A stretch of 64,000 nt of DNA from Acidocella sp. 20-57-95 (GTDB lineage: Bacteria; Pseudomonadota; Alphaproteobacteria; Acetobacterales; Acetobacteraceae): contig NCAT01000013.1 in NCBI GenBank assembly GCA_002255575.1, positions 62,001-126,000 of the forward strand. Direction: 5' to 3'. Under the pieces are notes generated by a model that did not search any database, had not been told where the DNA came from, and saw nothing but the letters and a program-made list of their open reading frames with translations. A program made the position numbers and the translations under genes. This document shows positions 35,629 through 43,978 of the stretch, one piece after another. Each line of letters begins with the position of its first letter. The stretch's first letter is position 1.

Positions 35629-36252
35629 ATGGGTGTTTTAACACGGCGACAGAGTTTGGCGTTAACATGTGCCGCCGCTCTGTGGCCTGCCGATTTTGCC
35701 CGGGCTGATGATGGCCCGGCCTATGCCGACATTTCCGGGCAATTGCCGGATTTGCAGTTTGCCATGACCTTAGCCTCGACGGGTGCCAGCGTAACGGCGG
35801 CGCATTTTGCCGGGCATCCGGTAATTTTATATTTCGGCTTCACACGCTGCACCGACACCTGCCCGCTGACGATGGAAAATGCCGCCAAACTGGTGCGTAA
35901 AATGGGGGCGGCAGGGCAACAATTGCGGGTCCTGTTCGTGACCATCGACCCGGTTTACGACACGCCGATGGTGCTGAAAAAATACCTGGCAAATTTTGGC
36001 GCGCCTCCATTGTTCGATGGTTTGCACGGTAGCAATGCGCAACTGGCCGCCTTGGCGAAACGTTACGGTGTTGAATATAACGCCGTGACCAGCGCGGATG
36101 CACCCGACCCGGTGGCAGGGATTACCCATAGTGATGCTGTGTATGGATTTGGGCCATCTGGTAAAGCCCGCTATATTTTGGGCACGTTGGCGCAGGGTAA
36201 AGCTGATATTGACCTGGTGGCAGGGCTGCTGAAGCCGTTGGTGAGAGTATGA
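35629..36252 (+). CDS. SCO1/SenC/PrrC family copper chaperone
   Basis: SCO proteins deliver copper to the CuA or CuB site of cytochrome oxidase. The thioredoxin-like fold holds the copper motif FTRCTDTCPL (CxxxC) and the distal His in GITHSDAVYGF. The N terminus has a Tat-like RRQSLALTCAAALWP signal (residues 6-20). The ATG at 35629 has AGGAG six bases upstream. It overlaps the PCuAC gene by 4 bases, which makes an oxidase-assembly operon. Confidence 0.92.
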   Translation: MGVLTRRQSLALTCAAALWPADFARADDGPAYADISGQLPDLQFAMTLASTGASVTAAHFAGHPVILYFGFTRCTDTCPLTMENAAKLVRKMGAAGQQLRVLFVTIDPVYDTPMVLKKYLANFGAPPLFDGLHGSNAQLAALAKRYGVEYNAVTSADAPDPVAGITHSDAVYGFGPSGKARYILGTLAQGKADIDLVAGLLKPLVRV

Positions 36253-36671
36253 AATTTGTTTTGGCTGTTTTGCTGTTATGCCCGTTGGTCGCGCGCGCTG
36301 CCGCGCCGGAATTGACAGTTGTTAAACCTTGGATGCGCTATCTGCTGCCATCGATTCCAGCGGCAGCCTATATGGAATTGCAAAATCCGGGGGTGGTTGA
36401 TGTGGTGGTGACCGGTGCGGTCTCGCCCGCTTGCGGGATGTTGATGCTGCATAAAAGCAGTGATGATAGCGGCATGGCGATGATGGTGGATGTGCCATCC
36501 ATTACCGTGCCCGCCCATGGCCGTGTGGTGTTAGCGCCGGGTGGATATCATTTGATGTGCATGAGCCCGGTGATGAAGCTGGGTGACAAAGTGCCGGTAA
36601 CGCTGCGCCTGGCCGATGGCGGCACGGTGGCGGTGATGTTGCCGGTCTATGGTGCCCAGAATGCGCCGTAA
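36249..36671 (+). CDS. PCuAC family periplasmic copper chaperone
   Basis: PCuAC carries Cu(I) for oxidase assembly, working with SCO. The copper motif H-x10-M-x21-H-x-M is exact: His in LMLHKSSDD, Met in MAMMVDV, then YHLMCM. A signal peptide (KFVLAVLLLCPLVARA) leads, and the length of 140 is normal. The start overlaps the SCO stop by ATGA, and the stop overlaps the cytochrome c gene. Confidence 0.94.
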   Translation: MKFVLAVLLLCPLVARAAAPELTVVKPWMRYLLPSIPAAAYMELQNPGVVDVVVTGAVSPACGMLMLHKSSDDSGMAMMVDVPSITVPAHGRVVLAPGGYHLMCMSPVMKLGDKVPVTLRLADGGTVAVMLPVYGAQNAP

Positions 36672-37002
36672 ATTGCCGCACTTGAAATTATGGCTGGCCG
36701 CAAGTGCAATGATGATATTTGCGGCGCCGGCCTGGGCGGACACGCCGAATGGCCAGACGATTTTTCTGCACGGCAATGGCAATGGCGCAATGCCTTGTGC
36801 GGCTTGTCATGGGCAGGATGGGGCAGGCAATAGCGCGATTGGCGCACCGAAACTGGCGGGGCTACCGGCGGTGGCGGTGAAATCCTATCTGGCTAAGTTC
36901 GCCAATGGCGATGGCGGGAATGCCACGATGCAATATATCGCGCAGGCACTGGCCCCGGCTGAGACCGACGCCGTGGCGAATTATATTTCTAGCCTGAAGT
37001 AA
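36661..37002 (+). CDS. Periplasmic c-type cytochrome, class I
   Basis: After a signal peptide (LKLWLAASAMMIFAAPAWA) comes a single haem site, PCAACHGQDGAG, with the distal Met ligand in GNATMQYIAQAL. The C-terminal helix ETDAVANYISSLK completes a small cytochrome c fold of about 90 residues. I take the ATG at 36661; one at 36649 is also possible. It shares an operon with the SCO and PCuAC copper chaperones and may be an electron donor or an oxidase-associated cytochrome. Its 3' end overlaps the converging second SCO gene. Confidence 0.9.
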   Translation: MRRKLPHLKLWLAASAMMIFAAPAWADTPNGQTIFLHGNGNGAMPCAACHGQDGAGNSAIGAPKLAGLPAVAVKSYLAKFANGDGGNATMQYIAQALAPAETDAVANYISSLK

Positions 37003-37666
37003 GCCGCTCCAGCCAAGCCAGCCAGGCGGGTGTGCTGCCCTGGCTGATCACGTCGCTCAGGTCGGCGGCGATGCCGGTGAGGTCGGGCTTGTTGGTGTCG
37101 AGCCCGGAGATGATGAATTGCGCTTTGCCTTTGGCGTTGAACACATAAACCGCCGCTGAATGGGTAACCTGATAGGCGGTGTTGGCGGTTGCCTTGGTGA
37201 CCGAGAATACCACCCGGTAACGCCGCGCCAGGCTGTAAAGCTCATCAGGCGTGCCGCGTAGCCCCTGCACGTTTGGGCCAAACAGCGCAGTATATTGGGC
37301 CAAGCTGGCGGGTGTGTCGCGGTCCGGGTCAACGGTGACGAATAATACCGTGACCTTGCTGGCTTGCGGGCCGATCTGGTGCAAGATGCGGTCGATGTTG
37401 GCGAGCGTGAAGGGGCAGACATCCGGGCAGTTGGTGTAGCCGAAATACAGGAGCGTGACCTTGCCCTGAAAATCCGCTGCGGTAACGGGTTTGTCGGTGG
37501 TGACATCCTGCATCGAAATGGCGAGCGGTGGGACTAGGCCCTGAATGGACACATCCTGTTCGGAGAGGTCCTTGTGGCAGGCGGTAAGCAGAAACAGCGC
37601 GGCTGCGGCCAAGAGAGAGAGGCGCTGATGCCCGCGTTGGCGGCCATGACGGGGGAGAACGATCAT
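36989..37666 (-). CDS. Second SCO1/SenC family protein, lipoprotein form
   Basis: It has the SCO motifs YTNCPDVCPFTLANI (CxxxC) and VTHSAAVYVF (His). The N terminus is a lipoprotein signal (LSLLAAAALFLLTACHKDL, lipobox LTAC), so this copy is lipid-anchored, unlike the first. 225 residues. It converges on the cytochrome c gene with 14 bases of overlap and is transcribed separately. Two SCO forms back to back suggest different oxidases or different steps, an inference. Confidence 0.92.
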   Translation of the reverse strand: MIVLPRHGRQRGHQRLSLLAAAALFLLTACHKDLSEQDVSIQGLVPPLAISMQDVTTDKPVTAADFQGKVTLLYFGYTNCPDVCPFTLANIDRILHQIGPQASKVTVLFVTVDPDRDTPASLAQYTALFGPNVQGLRGTPDELYSLARRYRVVFSVTKATANTAYQVTHSAAVYVFNAKGKAQFIISGLDTNKPDLTGIAADLSDVISQGSTPAWLAWLERLTSG

Positions 37667-37702
37667 GCGGTTGATATCGGCTTGGTCGGGCTTGTGCGCA
37701 AG

Positions 37703-38950
37703 CTACGCTTCGTCGGGTTCTTCGGGGTCTAATCCCAGCATGGCTTGCGCGGGGCCGGCCTCCACCATCTCGACCGTGCGCAGCACGCGGCTGACGGCGC
37801 GGGTGCGGGTGCGGGCTTTTTCGATATTGTTGGACATGGCCGAAGCGTTGGAGGCGAGCTTGGCGAGAACATCGTCCATCTTGGTCATTTCGGTGCGGGT
37901 GGCACCTAGTAACTTGCCAATTTCGCCCGCGCGTTTTTCAAGGTCCAGAGTGATATGGCCGAGATGAATGGTTTGCAGCATGGCAGGCAATAATGTCGGG
38001 CCAAGGATGATGATTTTATCACGGGTGCGGATTTCATCGATCAGGTTGGGAATGCGCGCTACTTCAGCGAACAAACCATCAGACGGCAGATACATCACGC
38101 CGAAATCAACCGTATCCGGCGGGCAGATATATTTCTCGCGGATTTTTTTGGCTTCCAGGCGGATGCGAATCGCGATGTTGTCGCGCGCGGTACGCTCGCC
38201 TTCGAGGTCAGCATTTTCAGCGGCGAGCAGCAGGCGTTCGTAATCCTCAGTAGGGAATTTCGAATCAACCGGCAGCCAGAGCGTGTTGCGGGCCGGCATG
38301 CGGATGGCGAAATCCACCCGCTCGCGCGCACCTTCCTGCACCGCGAAATTACGCTCGAACGCGCCGGGGGGCAGCACCTGTTCTAGCATTGCGCCCAATT
38401 GCGCCTCGCCCCAGCCGCCGCGGGTTTTGACGTTGGAGAAGATGCGCTTCAAATCACCAATTTGGGCGGCGGCGGATTGCACCTCGCCCATCGCTTGTTG
38501 CACTTGCGCGAATTGTTCCAGCACGCGCGAAAAACTATTGGTCATTTGCTGCTCTACCGCCTCGTGCAGCTTCTCATTCACGCTGGTTTGAATGGTGGTC
38601 AGGCGGGTTTCCAGCAAGGCCAGGGTTTTTTGGGTGTCGTCGGCGGCTTGGCGGCGAAGCTGCTGGGTAGTGTCAGCCACCGCCTGCACGGCCGTGTTGA
38701 TCTGCGCGAAGGCTTTGGAGAGCGCATCGGTGGTGCCGGATTGGATGGCAGCGGCAAGGCGGCCTTCCATGGCGGCCAGAATGATGCGGGTGGTTTCAGC
38801 CTCGCCCCGGTTGGCAGCAAGATTTTGTTCCAGCAGCAAACGCAGCTTTTCAGGCACTTTATCGGCTGCCTGCCAGGCGGACCAGGCGATGATGGCGGCC
38901 AGCAAACCGGCGACCACGGATAAGACCATTAGCAGTTCTTGGACGGTCAT
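37703..38950 (-). CDS. rmuC: DNA recombination protein RmuC
   Basis: An N-terminal membrane helix (ELLMVLSVVAGLLAAIIAWS) is followed by a long coiled coil (residues 40-170) and the RmuC nuclease-like core: RGGWGEAQLGAMLEQVLPPG, LWLPVDSKFPTEDYERLL, YICPPDTVDFGVMYLPSDGL and ILGPTLLPAMLQTI. It limits recombination between inverted repeats in E. coli. 415 residues is normal for the family. It stands alone. Confidence 0.93.
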   Translation of the reverse strand: MTVQELLMVLSVVAGLLAAIIAWSAWQAADKVPEKLRLLLEQNLAANRGEAETTRIILAAMEGRLAAAIQSGTTDALSKAFAQINTAVQAVADTTQQLRRQAADDTQKTLALLETRLTTIQTSVNEKLHEAVEQQMTNSFSRVLEQFAQVQQAMGEVQSAAAQIGDLKRIFSNVKTRGGWGEAQLGAMLEQVLPPGAFERNFAVQEGARERVDFAIRMPARNTLWLPVDSKFPTEDYERLLLAAENADLEGERTARDNIAIRIRLEAKKIREKYICPPDTVDFGVMYLPSDGLFAEVARIPNLIDEIRTRDKIIILGPTLLPAMLQTIHLGHITLDLEKRAGEIGKLLGATRTEMTKMDDVLAKLASNASAMSNNIEKARTRTRAVSRVLRTVEMVEAGPAQAMLGLDPEEPDEA

Positions 38951-38996
38951 CTATTTTGCCCTACATTGACGTATAGGAAAGGGAAGAAACGTAGCT

Positions 38997-39449
38997 ATGA
39001 CAGATTACAAATATTTTGAAGATTTCGCTGTAGGGCAAAGCACAGAAACACCGTCCGTGGAAATGACCGAAGCGGAGATTATTGAATTTGCCAAGCAGTT
39101 TGACCCGCAACCGATGCATATAGACCCCGTTGCGGCCCAGCATATTACCGGCGGGCTGATTGCCAGCGGTTGGCATACCGCCAGTATGACCATGCGGCTA
39201 TTGGTGACCGCCGCCAATTACCACCCTGCACCGGGCACGGTAGGGCTGGGGTTTGAGCATTTGAAATGGATGAAATCAGTCCGCCCAGGTGATAAAATTC
39301 GGCTGCGCTTGGATGTGCTCGGCGTGCGGGACAGCAGCAGCAAACCAGGTTGGGGAATTGTGACAAATCTGTTCACCACCTTCAACCAGCATGATGAGCC
39401 CGTGCAGGAAATGAAAACTTCGATTATAGTCCCGAAGCGAAATAAATAG
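38997..39449 (+). CDS. MaoC-like (R)-specific enoyl-CoA hydratase family protein
   Basis: The hot-dog fold hydratase motif is visible: EIIEFAKQFDPQPMHIDPVA, with the catalytic Asp and His, then GGLIASGWHTASMTMRLL. The N terminus KYFEDFAVGQSTETPSVEMT is typical. 150 residues make one hot-dog domain, presumably a dimer. It may act on acyl-CoA; no beta-oxidation neighbour helps to specify. The slipin gene begins 11 bases later. Confidence 0.9.
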   Translation: MTDYKYFEDFAVGQSTETPSVEMTEAEIIEFAKQFDPQPMHIDPVAAQHITGGLIASGWHTASMTMRLLVTAANYHPAPGTVGLGFEHLKWMKSVRPGDKIRLRLDVLGVRDSSSKPGWGIVTNLFTTFNQHDEPVQEMKTSIIVPKRNK

Positions 39450-39460
39450 AGGAATATGCT

Positions 39461-40342
39461 ATGAATAGCGCTGTTGGGCTTATTGCGTTTCTGATTGCCG
39501 CTGTTGGGGCGGTGGTGTTTCAGCTGCTTGGGCTGCAAGTCGCGGGCCTTGCGATTATTCTGGCGGGTGTGCTGTTTGGGTTAACCTTCCGCATTGCGGC
39601 GGAATGGGAGCGTGCCGTCGTGCTGCGCTTTGGCCGTTTCGCCGGGGTGCGCGGGCCAGGGCTGTATTTCCTGATCCCCGCCATCGAGACCGTGTACGCC
39701 ACTGTGGATACGCGCCGGCAAAGCACGCGGATCTCGGCTGAAGATACCCTCACCTCCGATGCGGTTTCCGTCACGATGGATTCCATTATGTTCTGGCGCG
39801 TGCAGGATGTGAAACGTGCCGCCACCGAGCTGACCGATTATCGCGGCATGATCGCGCAGGTGGCACAAACATCCCTGCGCGAGGTGATCAGTGCAACCAC
39901 CCTTGGCAATATTCTCTCGGAACGCGAGGCGATGGACGCCAAACTGCGCGAATATATCACCAAAAAATCCGATGGTTGGGGCATTGGTGAAATTGCCGTG
40001 GAAATTCGCGATGTGAAAATTCCGCCCGAATTAAACGACGCCATGAGCCGCAACGCCCAGGCGGAAAAAGAAAAACAAGCCCGCGTCACACTCGCCAGTG
40101 CCGAAGTGGCGATCGCTGAACAAATCGCCTCCGCCGCGCAGATTTACGCGCAAAACCCGGTTGCGTTGCAAATCCGGCAAATGGGGCTGATCTACGATAT
40201 GAATAAAGACCGCGGTGTCACCATTCTGGTGCCAACCGACATGGCCAACGCGCTGGGCGCCTCCATCGCCCTCAATGTCGCCCCACCCAACCAAGCAACC
40301 CCAGCACCAACCACCCCATTTGGCTCGGTGCCCCGGGCTTGA
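39461..40342 (+). CDS. Slipin (SPFH/band 7 membrane protein)
   Basis: An N-terminal hydrophobic hairpin (residues 5-43) is followed by the SPFH domain: EWERAVVLRFGRFAGVRGPG, LYFLIPAIETVYATVDTRRQ, VMFWRV-like SIMFWRVQDVKRAATELTDY and GIGEIAVEIRDVKIPPEL. The tail is Pro-rich. Slipins organise membrane microdomains and often pair with an NfeD protease; no nfeD is present here. The ribosome-binding site is GAGGA eight bases ahead of the ATG. Confidence 0.92.
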   Translation: MNSAVGLIAFLIAAVGAVVFQLLGLQVAGLAIILAGVLFGLTFRIAAEWERAVVLRFGRFAGVRGPGLYFLIPAIETVYATVDTRRQSTRISAEDTLTSDAVSVTMDSIMFWRVQDVKRAATELTDYRGMIAQVAQTSLREVISATTLGNILSEREAMDAKLREYITKKSDGWGIGEIAVEIRDVKIPPELNDAMSRNAQAEKEKQARVTLASAEVAIAEQIASAAQIYAQNPVALQIRQMGLIYDMNKDRGVTILVPTDMANALGASIALNVAPPNQATPAPTTPFGSVPRA

Positions 40343-40343
40343 T

Positions 40344-40389
40344 GGTGAGGTAAAGACCAAGGGGGCGTTGTCCCTTTGTCTTAATCACC
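40344..40389. terminator. Bidirectional terminator between slipin and hydrogenase-like genes
   Basis: Three nested stems pair: GGTGA/TCACC, AAGAC/GTCTT and AAGGG/CCCTT, around a core GGGGGCGTTGTCCC. It separates the convergent slipin and small-subunit genes. The core resembles the GGGGGCGTTGCCCCC element at the window's right end. Confidence 0.75.
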
Positions 40390-40904
40390 TATCCAGCGTG
40401 GGCTTCGATGAGCGAGAGAAGGCCTTCGATGATTTGGCTGGGGGTTGGGGGGCAGCCGGAGATCATGAGGTCGATGGGCAGGATTGAGTCAGCACCGCCA
40501 GTGATGGCGGGTGAGCCCTTGAAGACGCCGCCATCGACCGCGCAGTCTCCGACCGCGATGGTGAAGACCGGGTCGGGGGTGGCGGCGCGGGCTTGGCGGA
40601 GGGCCTCGGCCATATTGCGGGCCGCAACACCGGTGATGAGCAGGATGTCGGCGTGGCGAGGGCTCGGTGTGAAAGACAGGCCGTACTGGGTGAGGTCGTG
40701 GATCATGTTCTGGGTGGCGCGCAGTTCTAGTTCGCAGCCATTGCAGGACCCGATGGCGACGTGACGGATGGCGAGGCTGCGGCCAAGTTTTACGGCGGAG
40801 AGGTTGGTGAAGCGTTCGGCCAGGGCGGCGGCGGTGGCCTGGCTGGCACGGCGCGGCGGGCGCGGTTTGGAGAGGAGATGTTGGGCGAGCGTCATCCACA
40901 CCAT
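40389..40904 (-). CDS. Group 4 hydrogenase-related small subunit (HyfI/NuoB-like)
   Basis: This is the iron-sulfur subunit facing the catalytic subunit. The four cysteines for one [4Fe-4S] cluster are present: GSCNGCELE (Cys54, Cys57), GDCAVDGGVF (Cys121) and SGCPPTP (Cys151). The NxxxS-type core ADILLITGVAARNMAEALRQ is also family-like. 171 residues is a compact form. It is the last gene of a six-gene cluster and its ATG shares one base with the stop of the large-subunit gene. The intact cluster contrasts with the loss of nickel ligands in its partner. Confidence 0.88.
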   Translation of the reverse strand: MVWMTLAQHLLSKPRPPRRASQATAAALAERFTNLSAVKLGRSLAIRHVAIGSCNGCELELRATQNMIHDLTQYGLSFTPSPRHADILLITGVAARNMAEALRQARAATPDPVFTIAVGDCAVDGGVFKGSPAITGGADSILPIDLMISGCPPTPSQIIEGLLSLIEAHAG

Positions 40905-42280
40905 TACAGGTCGACTCCCGAATACGAGGCGTTGATGGATTTATTGATCAGCGGGAAATCGGCGATGATGCTGGTACAGGCGGCATGTTCCACTAACGGC
41001 CAGTGCAGGGTGCTGGGGTCGGCGATGAAAATATCGGTGATTTGGCCAGACTCAATGTTGATCCAGTGCCAAGCGGGACCACGGAAACTTTCCGCCACGC
41101 CGATGCCCATCCCAGACCCCGATGGTGGCGCGATGGCGATGGCGCCGTCTTGCAGACTGCTCAGCAAGGTTCTGATGATGCGGGCACTTTCACCCAATTC
41201 AGCAAGCCGGATGCGCACCCGGGCCGCCACGTCACCTTCGGTTTCCATCGGGACCGATAGTTCCAGCACATCATAGGGCGCATAGCCGGGGTTGCTGCGG
41301 GCATCGACCTTGCGGCCGGCCGCGCGGGCCACGAAGCCGCCGGCGGCATAGCGATTGGCAAGATGGGCGGAGATATGGCCGGTGCCGATCAGCCGGTCTT
41401 GCAGGCTGGCATAATCCTCGAACACCCGGGTCAGGCTGGGCAGCTCGGCATCGAGCGCGGAGATCGCACCCAGAATCACATCGGGGCCGGGGGTTTTAAT
41501 GTCAGCGGCGATGCCACCGGGAATGACCATATCCATCATCAGCCGGTGGCCGAAGGCGGCGCTGGCGGCCGCGCAGAGGGATTCGCGGTGCCAGGCGAAA
41601 CGGGCATCGAGGAAGGCAAAACCAGCGTCACCGGCGATGGCGCCGATATCGGATGTGTGGTTGGCCATGCGTTCAAGCTCGGCCATAACGGCGCGTAGTT
41701 GGATGGCGCGTGGCGGTGGGGTGATCTCGAGGGCGGCTTCGGTGGCGTGGGCGAAGGCCAGAGAATGCGCGACGGTGGCATCGCCGGAGATGCGGGCGGC
41801 GAAGCGGGCAGCGTTGCGCGGAGATTTGCCGCGCATTAACGCCAGCGTGCCTTTGTGCGAATAGCCAAGCCGGGCTTCGAGCTTCAAAACTTTTTCGCCG
41901 ATAATAGAAAAGCGGAAATGCCCAGGTTCGATAATGCCGGCATGGATCGGCCCGACCGCCATTTGGTGTACGCCCTCGCCTAGTGCAGGGGGCATATCTG
42001 GCCAGGGGGTGGTGCCGTTGGGGGCGATGAAATGTTCAATCGCGGTGGATTTATGGGTGATGCCATCGGGCTTATGGCCGTTCAGGTCGGTGCTGAGTTT
42101 TTCAAACCAGGCAGCCCCAGGGTGGTCCGGTGATAATGCCGGGTAGGTGCCGTCGGTAAGGTTGGTGGTGAAAAGACCGTTATTGTAAAGTGCGTAGGCT
42201 TTGGTTGCATCCGTCCAAAGGGCGATGAATTCGCCTTGGTGGGTTTGCCAGTTTTGTGCGCTGAGGACGGTTGGTATCAT
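40904..42280 (-). CDS. Group 4 hydrogenase-related large subunit (HyfG/NuoCD-like) lacking Ni ligands
   Basis: A degenerate NuoC-like N terminus (about 1-95) is fused to a NuoD-like domain. The first ligand motif, in true enzymes RxCGxC, reads ISGDATVAHS (residues 164-173); the second, DPCxxC, reads ADPSTLHWPL (420-429). Ni-Fe binding is thus not expected. The C-terminal NuoD/HycE hallmark DFPLINKSINASYSGVDL is kept, so it still fits the complex. The start at 42280 overlaps the stop of the previous gene by ATGA; the longer open frame to 42592 is spurious. 458 residues. It matches the hydrogenase-related Ehr type by this loss. Confidence 0.88.
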   Translation of the reverse strand: MIPTVLSAQNWQTHQGEFIALWTDATKAYALYNNGLFTTNLTDGTYPALSPDHPGAAWFEKLSTDLNGHKPDGITHKSTAIEHFIAPNGTTPWPDMPPALGEGVHQMAVGPIHAGIIEPGHFRFSIIGEKVLKLEARLGYSHKGTLALMRGKSPRNAARFAARISGDATVAHSLAFAHATEAALEITPPPRAIQLRAVMAELERMANHTSDIGAIAGDAGFAFLDARFAWHRESLCAAASAAFGHRLMMDMVIPGGIAADIKTPGPDVILGAISALDAELPSLTRVFEDYASLQDRLIGTGHISAHLANRYAAGGFVARAAGRKVDARSNPGYAPYDVLELSVPMETEGDVAARVRIRLAELGESARIIRTLLSSLQDGAIAIAPPSGSGMGIGVAESFRGPAWHWINIESGQITDIFIADPSTLHWPLVEHAACTSIIADFPLINKSINASYSGVDL

Positions 42281-43731
42281 TGCAAGGCGCCCGCAATGTT
42301 GGAGAGGACCGAGACGAGCCCGAACGGCATCGCAAAAGCCAGCACCAATGTCACCGCCAGATGCGCGTAGATGGTGAGGATATCGCGCCCGGCTTTGTGT
42401 GGTTTGCAGCCCAACGGGGGTGGGGCGAAACCGGCAGGGCCGATTTGGCGGATGATGGCGATGGCGCACAGCAGCAAGCCCGCACCAAATGGCAGGGCGT
42501 AAAGGGGGGCCCGCAAAATCGTCTGGCTGATGATCAGATACTCGCTGGTGAATAACCCGGAGGGCGGCAAGCCGGTGAGGGCAAAGATGCAAAGGACCAA
42601 GGCCCAGCCAACATATTTGTCAGTCGCGATCATGCCGCGTAAGTGTGAGAAGGCATAGTTGCCCGGTGATGCACCGCCGCGCGCGATGGCGGCTTTGGTG
42701 AGGGCCTGGAACAGTGCCGATTTAAGCAGCGTATGCAGGATCATGTGCAATAGCCCGCCGAAAATAATCGCGGGACCACCGATGCCGAAGGCAAAAATGG
42801 CGATGCCGGAATGTTCGATCGAGGAGAAGCCGAAGAACCGCCGTGCATCGCGCCGCCGCCACAGTGAGAAGCCGGTGAGAAACAGCGATGCGATGCCGAG
42901 AATAAGCAGAAATGGGCCGGGCTGCATGGCGTGACCACCGGTTGAGACATTCACCTCCATTAAATGGCGGAAGCGTAACAAAGCGATCAGTGCCACATTC
43001 AGCATGGGGCCGGACAGTGTGGCAGTGAGCGGGATGGGGCCTTCGGCATAGGCATCGGGTAGCCAGCCATGCAGCGGTACAATGGCTGCCTTGGTGCCGA
43101 AACCGAACAGCAGGAAGACGAAGGCAAGTGTCATCAGGGAGCCGTCAAGTTGTGCGGCATTGTTGGAGAGGGCCGAGAAGCTCATGGCGGCAAGGCCGGG
43201 GCCGAGGATCGGCTGGGCGGCGAGGTAGGTGAGCATGACGCCGAATAATGCCAGCGCGATGCCAACACCGCCCAAGATGAAATATTTCCAGGCGGCTTCA
43301 AGTGCAGATGCGGTGCGCGAGAGTGAGACGCCAAGCGTGGCGGCGATGGTAGCCCCTTCAACCGCCACCCACAGCAGGCCGATATTGTCGGCATACAGGC
43401 CGAGCAGCGTGGTGCCGAGCATCACCTGGCACATGGCATGATAGAGCCGCCAGCGGCGGATGGATTTACGGCCCTGCTCGCTTTGAATGAAGCTGATATT
43501 ATTGATGGCGGTGGTGAAGGCGACAAAGCCGCTGATGACCCCGAAGATGAGGCCAAGATTATCGGCGTGGATTAGGCCGTGGCCAGGGCTGAAAATGGTA
43601 CCAATGGTGAGCAGAAAGGTCACGCCAGTAAGCGCAAGGTTGACATAGGAGGCGCGCACGGCACTGCCGGTAAGGGCCAGCGGAATGGCCGCCAGCAGCG
43701 GGAACAGAACGGCCAGGACCGCGAGACTCAT
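42277..43731 (-). CDS. Proton/cation-translocating antiporter-like subunit (HyfF/NuoN-like)
   Basis: The 484-residue protein has about 13-14 helices. The conserved Glu of the fifth helix (GLLWVAVEGATIAATLGVSL) and the Lys-containing segment FGTKAAIVPLHGWLPDAYAE are kept, as in Mrp/Nuo antiporter subunits. It would be one of two ion-pumping modules of the complex. It is coupled to the large subunit by ATGA. Upstream, 247 noncoding bases with repeats separate it from the HyfE-like gene. Confidence 0.9.
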   Translation of the reverse strand: MSLAVLAVLFPLLAAIPLALTGSAVRASYVNLALTGVTFLLTIGTIFSPGHGLIHADNLGLIFGVISGFVAFTTAINNISFIQSEQGRKSIRRWRLYHAMCQVMLGTTLLGLYADNIGLLWVAVEGATIAATLGVSLSRTASALEAAWKYFILGGVGIALALFGVMLTYLAAQPILGPGLAAMSFSALSNNAAQLDGSLMTLAFVFLLFGFGTKAAIVPLHGWLPDAYAEGPIPLTATLSGPMLNVALIALLRFRHLMEVNVSTGGHAMQPGPFLLILGIASLFLTGFSLWRRRDARRFFGFSSIEHSGIAIFAFGIGGPAIIFGGLLHMILHTLLKSALFQALTKAAIARGGASPGNYAFSHLRGMIATDKYVGWALVLCIFALTGLPPSGLFTSEYLIISQTILRAPLYALPFGAGLLLCAIAIIRQIGPAGFAPPPLGCKPHKAGRDILTIYAHLAVTLVLAFAMPFGLVSVLSNIAGALQ

Positions 43732-43804
43732 CGTTTCACCCGCGCCGCGATGTCGGCTTCATTTGCCGTCATCGCCACCCCATTTGCCGTCATCGCCGCA
43801 CCCT

Positions 43805-43914
43805 CTTTCGTCATCCCCGCGAAGGCGGGGATCTTCATACTCATCCTCAGCGGGATTGTTTCGCGGTGAAGCAGAAAAGCTAGAAGATCCCCGCCTTCGC
43901 GGGGATGACGAAAG
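43805..43914. repeat. Perfect 32-bp inverted repeat, REP-like, inside the hydrogenase-like cluster
   Basis: The arm at 43805-43836 (core GTCATCCCCGCGAAGGCGGG) recurs as exact reverse complement at 43883-43914, with 46 bases between. Each arm is itself a small hairpin (CCCCGC, loop GAAG, GCGGGG). Three more GGGGATGAC copies follow at 43901-43951, and TTTGCCGTCATCGCC occurs twice just before the left arm. This fills most of the gap 43732-43978 between the HyfE-like and HyfF-like genes. Confidence 0.85.
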
Positions 43915-43978
43915 AAGGGGCGGGGATGACGAACGAGGGTGCGGGGATGACAAGTAAGGGTAGCGAGAGTGCAGGAGC

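Noticed and set aside
42281..42592. N-terminal extension of the hydrogenase-like large subunit
   Set aside because: These codons lie inside the HyfF-like gene, have no family similarity, and the ATG at 42280 makes a clean ATGA overlap.
43797..43960. Possible CRISPR array from repeated GGGGATGAC units
   Set aside because: The copies are short, irregularly spaced and partly inverted, with no constant repeat-spacer pattern and no cas genes; an inverted REP-like element explains them.
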